A stretch of DNA of 10,705 nucleotides from Flavobacteriales bacterium UBA7443. Lineage in GTDB: Bacteria > Bacteroidota > Bacteroidia > Flavobacteriales_D > Sanyastnellaceae. The position numbers and the translations under genes are program-made. The DNA is taken from positions 1 to 10,705 of the forward strand of contig DLQB01000186.1 of assembly GCA_002477505.1 (NCBI GenBank). The letters run 5' to 3'. Within the stretch, counting starts at the first letter, position 1. Each line of letters opens with the position of its first letter. The notes under the pieces are model-generated. The model ran no database searches and was not told the origin of the DNA. It saw nothing but the letters and a program-made list of their open reading frames with translations. Below are positions 6,789 to 10,705 of this stretch, in pieces.

Positions 6789-7067
6789 ATGTCTATTCCA
6801 CTGAACCCACTGGCCTTTGCTTTTCCTTCAAGCATTCAAAATATCGCACAAGCCAAGCGTTGGATCGACGGATTTTCCCGGCCCGCAATGTTCAATTCGC
6901 ATGCATGGCAAACCTCCAAGAAACTCGCTCTGCTTGTGTGGGAATGTCACCTCGAAAACCGCCCATTCCGGCGTACCCTGAACTTCATGCACCCGGCATT
7001 CTATGAGATGATCAAAACGCCAGAAGGCATTTGTTTGGTCCATGAGGCCCGACTCAGAAGGAATTGA
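6789..7067 (+). CDS. Orphan small protein, 92 residues
   Basis: This frame encodes 92 residues from ATG 6789, starting MSIPLNPLAFAF. In-frame TTG codons at 6753 and 6732 could add 12 or 19 residues; 6753 has a GGAGG motif 8 nt upstream, unusual for this genome. I do not recognise the family. The sequence is basic and aromatic-rich, with no signal peptide or membrane helix. A helix-prone middle (about 13-52) includes SKKLALLVWECHLENR, followed by FRRTLNFMHPAFYEMI and a basic end. The composition looks protein-like, and a 92-codon open frame on the strand of both neighbours, in a gap of over 500 nt, favours a real gene. It could instead be a decayed or random frame. A strong hairpin lies just before the start and repeats lie after the stop. 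Confidence 0.45.
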   Translation: MSIPLNPLAFAFPSSIQNIAQAKRWIDGFSRPAMFNSHAWQTSKKLALLVWECHLENRPFRRTLNFMHPAFYEMIKTPEGICLVHEARLRRN

Positions 7068-7074
7068 GCTTTCG

Positions 7075-7108
7075 ATTGAAGAATCACGGAATTATTGAAA
7101 AATCACGG
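7075..7108. repeat. Tandem direct repeat, 15-nt units at 19-bp period
   Basis: ATTGAAGAATCACGG (7075-7089) and ATTGAAAAATCACGG (7094-7108) differ at one position. They begin 8 nt after the orphan ORF's stop. The second copy also forms a small stem, TCACG (7103-7107) with CGTGA (7115-7119). This could be a regulator-binding tandem site or a local duplication. Confidence 0.45.
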
Positions 7109-7183
7109 CATCGACGTGAATAACAATGACTGACAGCCAGTGGCCTCGTAGTCTCACTTGCCGTAATTTGCGGTTAAGAAAGT

Positions 7184-7232
7184 TAATTTATCGTTTAAAT
7201 CAGCTATTTAGTCGATAATTTACCTAAATTTA
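7184..7232. promoter_or_regulatory. AT-rich repeat-bearing promoter region of the SiaB-like gene
   Basis: The 182-nt gap 7068-7249 ends in a strongly AT-rich block. TAATTTA occurs at 7184-7190 and again at 7216-7222, 32 bp apart (about three helical turns). TAAAT/ATTTA (7196-7200, 7206-7210) and AATTTA-CC-TAAATT (7217-7230) are inverted repeats. TAAATTTA at 7225-7232 is one mismatch from TAnnTTTG and would give a start near 7239 and a leader of about 11 nt. TTTG at 7167-7170, 18 nt upstream of TATCGTTTA, is an alternative -33/-7 pair. One promoter is likely here; which is unclear. Confidence 0.4.
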
Positions 7233-7249
7233 ACCCCATAAGCGGCAAA

Positions 7250-7816
7250 ATGAATCCGACGAAATCATCCAAACTCTTCTCCGAGCTGCAAGAAACCTTG
7301 CACGCAACGACTGAGGGTGATGATCGAGGCGTGTTATTCAGCTTTTCTGGAGAGCTTACCCCGGATGCAACCGATGCCATCATGCTCTTGGCAGAAAATG
7401 CACTCCTCACGAAGAAGGCAAAACGGAAAGAATTGAATCGGATGAGCGCTGTTCTGATTGAATGCCTTCAAAACGTGAGTCGACACGGTTGGATTGATGA
7501 TGATGGAAAGCTGCAATTATTCCTCACACTCGAGAGCACGCCATTGGGGCATCAAATTCAAGCGGGAAACCTGGTAGACTTCGATATGGCCGCCTCTTTG
7601 CGCGCCAATCTTTCTGAGGTCAATGGAATGACACATGAACAGTTGCGCGTTCGGTATGTCGAGTGCCTGTGCAACAATGAATGGTCTGAAAAAGGCGGTG
7701 CAGGGCTTGGTTTGCTCTCCATGGCCAAAAAGTCCAATGGTCCGTTGGATTATCAATTCCTTGAACTGGAATCTGGAAAGTACCTTTTTACGCTCGGAAT
7801 ATTGATCAAAAGCTGA
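7250..7816 (+). CDS. SiaB-like protein (DUF6272), HATPase-type kinase
   Basis: The 188 residues resemble SiaB, the kinase of the Pseudomonas SiaABCD threonine phospho-switch, and its Bacteroidota homologues. The features are those of a small GHKL/HATPase fold: ALLTKKAKRKELNRMSAVLIECLQNVSRHG (51-80) contains the N-box with Glu71 and Asn75, and GGAGLGLLSMAKKS (149-162) is the glycine-rich ATP-lid box. The N-terminal part holds a short strand pair, VLFSFSGELT (28-37). In known systems SiaB phosphorylates a small DUF1987 protein (SiaC), the phosphatase SiaA reverses this, and SiaC acts on a cyclase. None of those partners is seen in the window. The ATG at 7250 follows an AT-rich promoter-like region. 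The gene converges on the next one, with 18 nt between stops. The assignment rests on motif recall, and kinase activity is inferred. Confidence 0.8.
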   Translation: MNPTKSSKLFSELQETLHATTEGDDRGVLFSFSGELTPDATDAIMLLAENALLTKKAKRKELNRMSAVLIECLQNVSRHGWIDDDGKLQLFLTLESTPLGHQIQAGNLVDFDMAASLRANLSEVNGMTHEQLRVRYVECLCNNEWSEKGGAGLGLLSMAKKSNGPLDYQFLELESGKYLFTLGILIKS

Positions 7817-7834
7817 GCCCTCTTCACAAGTAGC

Positions 7835-9124
7835 TTACGTCTTCCTTTCCTTCTTGCGAGCTGCTGGAAACAATATGTTATTCAAGATCAACCGGTAGCC
7901 GGCAGAATTAGGATGCAGGTTCAAATCCGTTGGGGGATCGTTTACCATGTGGCGGTAGTCTTCGGGATCATGTCCGCCATAATAGGTCCATTGCCCCAAC
8001 CCCAGCGTGCCATGTATGTATTTGGCCGAACGCGTGCTCTTTGTTTCCGCCATGATGGTCACATCGGGACGAATGTATTGCTTGCGAAAGGCCGTTGTCT
8101 GTCCCATAAAACCGGGAATGACCCGCTCATGGCTTTGGGTCAGCATGGTAGGAATGATGTCCCATTTGGCGCTGAAATCAAACAAGGTGAAGAAATCGTT
8201 TAGCTGCTTCGTCTTCGTATGCTCTTCCGTGGCATCAATTTCTGAAAACTCGTAGACCATAGGATCCGTGATGAGCTGATAATCTTGGAAGGCTAAGGCT
8301 CGGTTGAAATCGAGCGCCCTCGTTGCCCCGGCATCTGTTGGATCGCCATCAAACACAGACTCGCAAATGTCTACTTCTTCTGCCGCAAGGGCAATGTCAA
8401 AGGAATCGGTTCCGGAACACATTGTGAAAAGGAATCCGCCTCCAAGAACAAAATCACGAATTTGAAGCGCCACATTCCGCTTCATCACACTCACTTTCTC
8501 AAACCCCAACGTCCGGGCCATGCCTTCTTGTCGCTGAACCTCATTTTGGTACCAAGCTGCGCTTCGATACGACCGGTAAAACTTACCGTATTGACCCGTA
8601 AAATCTTCATGGTGCAAGTGCAGCCAATCGTATTTCGGAAGAATTTCACCCATGATTTGAGCATCGTAAATGACATCATACGGGATTTCCGCATACGTCA
8701 GCACCAGGGTGACGGCATCATCCCATGGTTGCTTCCCATCCGGACTGTACACCGCAATTTTTGGCGCAACCTCTAATTTAACCCGCTCCGTATTGGACTC
8801 TGGATCCGCGATTTCTACTAAGATTTGCTGCGCCTGTACATCCGCTATTACTTGGTGGCTGATGCCTCGAATCACACATTCTTGGACCAACGTCGTCAAA
8901 TTCGGCATAAGGAAACTCCCACCGCGGTAATTGAGCAGCCACTCAATTTCCACCTCTTGCTCCAACAGCCAGAAAGCCATGCCATAGGCTTTGAGGTGAT
9001 TGGACTGCGAATCATCCATGGGAATCAGTAGCTGGGACGCTCTCATGCCTGATATCCCCATGCATACCATCATCACCCCGACGCAAATTGTGCGTTTCCA
9101 GTCCATTCCAATCCGTGCTATCAT
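7835..9124 (-). CDS. Secreted protein of the so-called 'asparagine synthetase B' family (function unknown)
   Basis: The protein has 429 residues with an N-terminal signal peptide (hydrophobic 12-27, likely cut near 29-30), so it is exported. The sequence matches a family widespread in Bacteroidota that is often labelled asparagine synthetase B. It has neither a Cys2 glutaminase domain nor an SGGxDS pyrophosphatase loop, and is not an asparagine synthetase. Notable segments are LLNYRGGS (63-70), KQPWDDAVTLVLTYAEIPYD (131-150), LHLHHEDFTGQYG (158-170), GGGFLFTMCSGTDSFD (218-233, resembling a nucleophile elbow of a class I glutamine-amidotransferase-like fold around Cys226), GGHDPEDY (383-390) and NLHPNSAGYRLILNN (402-416). 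A basic tail closes it. ATG 9124 is used; ATG 9106 would also give an intact signal peptide. It lies 69 nt downstream of dnaB on the same strand, behind hairpins. Confidence 0.85.
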   Translation of the reverse strand: MIARIGMDWKRTICVGVMMVCMGISGMRASQLLIPMDDSQSNHLKAYGMAFWLLEQEVEIEWLLNYRGGSFLMPNLTTLVQECVIRGISHQVIADVQAQQILVEIADPESNTERVKLEVAPKIAVYSPDGKQPWDDAVTLVLTYAEIPYDVIYDAQIMGEILPKYDWLHLHHEDFTGQYGKFYRSYRSAAWYQNEVQRQEGMARTLGFEKVSVMKRNVALQIRDFVLGGGFLFTMCSGTDSFDIALAAEEVDICESVFDGDPTDAGATRALDFNRALAFQDYQLITDPMVYEFSEIDATEEHTKTKQLNDFFTLFDFSAKWDIIPTMLTQSHERVIPGFMGQTTAFRKQYIRPDVTIMAETKSTRSAKYIHGTLGLGQWTYYGGHDPEDYRHMVNDPPTDLNLHPNSAGYRLILNNILFPAARKKERKT

Positions 9125-9173
9125 GCGGGCAATTTACGACGATTCTGAGCAGCTTAATCCGTTCCCTGGACTA

Positions 9174-9212
9174 GCGCCAGCGATTGGCGCCATTCAGAAT
9201 GGCGATTCTGAA
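9174..9212. terminator. Overlapping hairpins at the 3' end of dnaB
   Basis: Three perfect inverted repeats share this stretch. GCGCCA (9174-9179) pairs with TGGCGC (9185-9190). CGCCATTC (9188-9195) pairs with GAATGGCG (9197-9204) around one base. TTCAGAAT (9193-9200) pairs with ATTCTGAA (9205-9212) over a GGCG tetraloop. The first and third can form together; the second excludes the third and breaks the base of the first. The dnaB stop is at 9194-9196, so the third stem covers its last codons. There is no T-run on the minus strand after them. It may be an RNA end or processing site limiting read-through into the secreted-protein gene. Confidence 0.5.
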
Positions 9213-10705
9213 CCTCCCTCTTCTCCCGGTTGATTCATCTTGGAGGGAACCGTCACGGTCGACTGGTTTGCGAAGTCCTCATTCGGCCGGAGGCCATCTT
9301 GAAATTCACCACGATCGAAGACCGGGTTGGCAAAACTGTCGTAATTGGCAAACTTCGCCAATCGTTGGATGAACCGCATCTTCACCGTTCCGAGTGCTCC
9401 ATGACGGTGCTTCGCAAGGATCAATTCACCCAAGCCTGCCGTATCAATCCCGTCCGGGTGTTCGGTCAAACCGTAATATTCGGCACGGTAGATGAATGCG
9501 ACTATGTCTGCATCCTGCTCAATTGCACCCGACTCTCGCAGGTCCGACAGGATCGGGCGTTTGTCACCGCCCCGTGTCTCTACCATCCTTGACAGTTGCG
9601 ACAAGGCGATGATGGGAATATCCAATTCCTTTGCGATGCTTTTGATGGAACGACTGATGCTCGAAATCTCTTGTTCACGATTGCCTGAAGTAGAACCGGC
9701 AGTCATCAGCTGTAAGTAATCAATCACGACCATTTGAATGCCTGCGGTGGATTTTAAACGACGGCACTTGGCCCGTAATTCAAAAATGCTCAAGGCCGGT
9801 GTATCATCAATGTACAGCGGTGCTTCCGACAATTTTCCGATCCGCTCGTGCAACTGGGTGTATTCGTGCGGTGCCAGGCTCCCTTTTCTGAATTTGTCGG
9901 AGCTGATCTCCGTCTCGGCCGAAATCAATCGCTGCACCAATTGCACCGCTGACATCTCCAGGGAAAATACGGCTACCGGCACATTGTATTCCACAGTAAT
10001 GTTGCGCGCCATGGTCAATACAAAAGCGGTCTTGCCCATTCCAGGACGAGCCGCCAGTACAATCATATCTGATTTCTGAAATCCCCCGGTGATGTTATCC
10101 AACTCGACAAAACCAGTGGCCACACCACTGACACCTCCTTCTTGGTTTCGTGCATTATCGATGTCCTCCAAAGCTTGCCGCATGATGCTGCTCATGGACT
10201 CATAACTCCGGCGGATGTTGCCTTGCGCCACTTCAAACAATTGGGATTCGGCTTCATCCAGCAAATCCAAAACATCGGTGGTCTCTTCGAAGGCCTTTTG
10301 GGTGATCAAATTGGAAACCCGAATCAGTTCGCGCTGAATGTATTTCTGGGCAATGATCCGCGCATGGGCTTCAATGTTCGCAGTACTCGCCACCCGCAGC
10401 GTCAATTGAGCCACCGCTTGCGCCCCTCCTACCTGCTGCAAATCTCCTGCCTTTCGGAGGGTCTCGGTGACGGTCAAAATGTCCACCGGCTCCGAGGCAT
10501 GGAACAAATCCACAATCGCCGCGTAAATCCGACGGTGGGCGTCCCGGTAAAAACTCTCCGGCTTGAGAACATCGATGATCGAGTTCACGGCCGTTTGCTC
10601 CATCATCATGGCACCCAGCACCGCTTCCTCCAAGTCCAAAGACTGGGGCTGTACTTTGCCTAACATCTCCGGGGCCTGCGATGGAGATTGCGCACCACGC
10701 GGTCG
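9194..10705 (-). CDS. dnaB: Replicative DNA helicase DnaB (start at or beyond window edge)
   Basis: DnaB is the hexameric ring helicase that unwinds DNA at the replication fork. From Met at 10666, 490 residues are visible. The N-terminal domain (from LDLEEAVLGAMM) and linker precede a RecA-like ATPase with Walker A ARPGMGKTA (206-214), SLEMS (235-239), Walker B VVIDYLQL (313-320), LSQLSR (355-360), LRESGAIEQDADIVAFIYR (376-394) and the arginine-finger region KHRHGALG (429-436). No intein interrupts it. The frame stays open upstream of 10666 to the edge (RPRGAQSPSQAPE precedes the Met) without another start codon. Bacteroidota DnaB proteins commonly carry a basic, Gln/Pro-rich extension there, so the true start is probably outside the window; ATG 10666 is the alternative. 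The C-terminal tail is acidic and ends SESPF. Confidence 0.96.
   Translation of the reverse strand, partial: RPRGAQSPSQAPEMLGKVQPQSLDLEEAVLGAMMMEQTAVNSIIDVLKPESFYRDAHRRIYAAIVDLFHASEPVDILTVTETLRKAGDLQQVGGAQAVAQLTLRVASTANIEAHARIIAQKYIQRELIRVSNLITQKAFEETTDVLDLLDEAESQLFEVAQGNIRRSYESMSSIMRQALEDIDNARNQEGGVSGVATGFVELDNITGGFQKSDMIVLAARPGMGKTAFVLTMARNITVEYNVPVAVFSLEMSAVQLVQRLISAETEISSDKFRKGSLAPHEYTQLHERIGKLSEAPLYIDDTPALSIFELRAKCRRLKSTAGIQMVVIDYLQLMTAGSTSGNREQEISSISRSIKSIAKELDIPIIALSQLSRMVETRGGDKRPILSDLRESGAIEQDADIVAFIYRAEYYGLTEHPDGIDTAGLGELILAKHRHGALGTVKMRFIQRLAKFANYDSFANPVFDRGEFQDGLRPNEDFANQSTVTVPSKMNQPGEEGGSESPF

Noticed and set aside
7075..7108. CRISPR array
   Set aside because: There are only two 15-nt units with a 4-nt gap; no spacers of CRISPR length and no cas genes.
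7068..7249. RNA gene (tRNA or small RNA) in the largest coding-free gap
   Set aside because: No cloverleaf, CCA end or strong long-range pairing is seen; the repeats and AT-rich block fit a promoter region better.
5687..7816. Defence island built around the WYL regulator
   Set aside because: WYL proteins often sit by defence genes, but none of the neighbours shows nuclease, helicase, toxin or methyltransferase motifs; the SiaB-like and orphan proteins alone do not support it.
10142..10663. Open frame of 173 codons on the plus strand opposite dnaB
   Set aside because: Antisense image of DnaB; composition is shadow-like, with no motif.

Overview
The window comes from a bacterial chromosome of moderate GC content (about 50% by eye), most likely Bacteroidota. 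The evidence is threefold. Two promoters match the Bacteroidota -7 element TAnnTTTG: TACCTTTG before era, and TACATTTG on the minus strand before tgt. Shine-Dalgarno sequences are mostly absent. The gene content also fits that phylum: the 'asparagine synthetase B-like' secreted family, a SiaB-like protein, a Bacteroidota-type WYL regulator, and a tgt-LptF/LptG pair. A Flavobacteriales-like lineage is plausible but not proven. No CRISPR array, insertion sequence, prophage, tRNA or rRNA was found, and the window reads as ordinary core chromosome with a short, less conserved middle section.

Layout. Positions 1-158 hold the first codons of a leftward gene running off the window and the divergent promoter of era. 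Era (ribosome-assembly GTPase) and ispE (isoprenoid precursor kinase) form a rightward pair. They converge on a leftward tgt-lptF/G operon (queuosine tRNA modification; LPS-export permease) with a 4-nt gap. Tgt starts back to back with a rightward pair: a DUF554 membrane protein and a membrane-anchored lysozyme/muramidase-like protein. A WYL-domain regulator, a 92-residue orphan ORF and a SiaB-like (HATPase-type) protein follow on the same strand, separated by intergenic spacers rich in inverted and direct repeats. The right third is leftward: dnaB (its start lies at or beyond the window edge), then a secreted protein of the family usually labelled asparagine synthetase B, which shows no asparagine synthetase domains.

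The genes do not form one pathway. Most are housekeeping: ribosome assembly, MEP pathway, tRNA modification, outer-membrane biogenesis and replication. The best points for a second look are: (1) a Tgt that has lost the three zinc-binding cysteines; (2) the misnamed, apparently lineage-conserved secreted protein; (3) a SiaB-like protein without visible SiaA/SiaC/SiaD partners; (4) a bulged hairpin ending just before the start codon of the orphan ORF; (5) mutually exclusive hairpins at the end of dnaB. No multi-gene novel defence or mobile system is evident.
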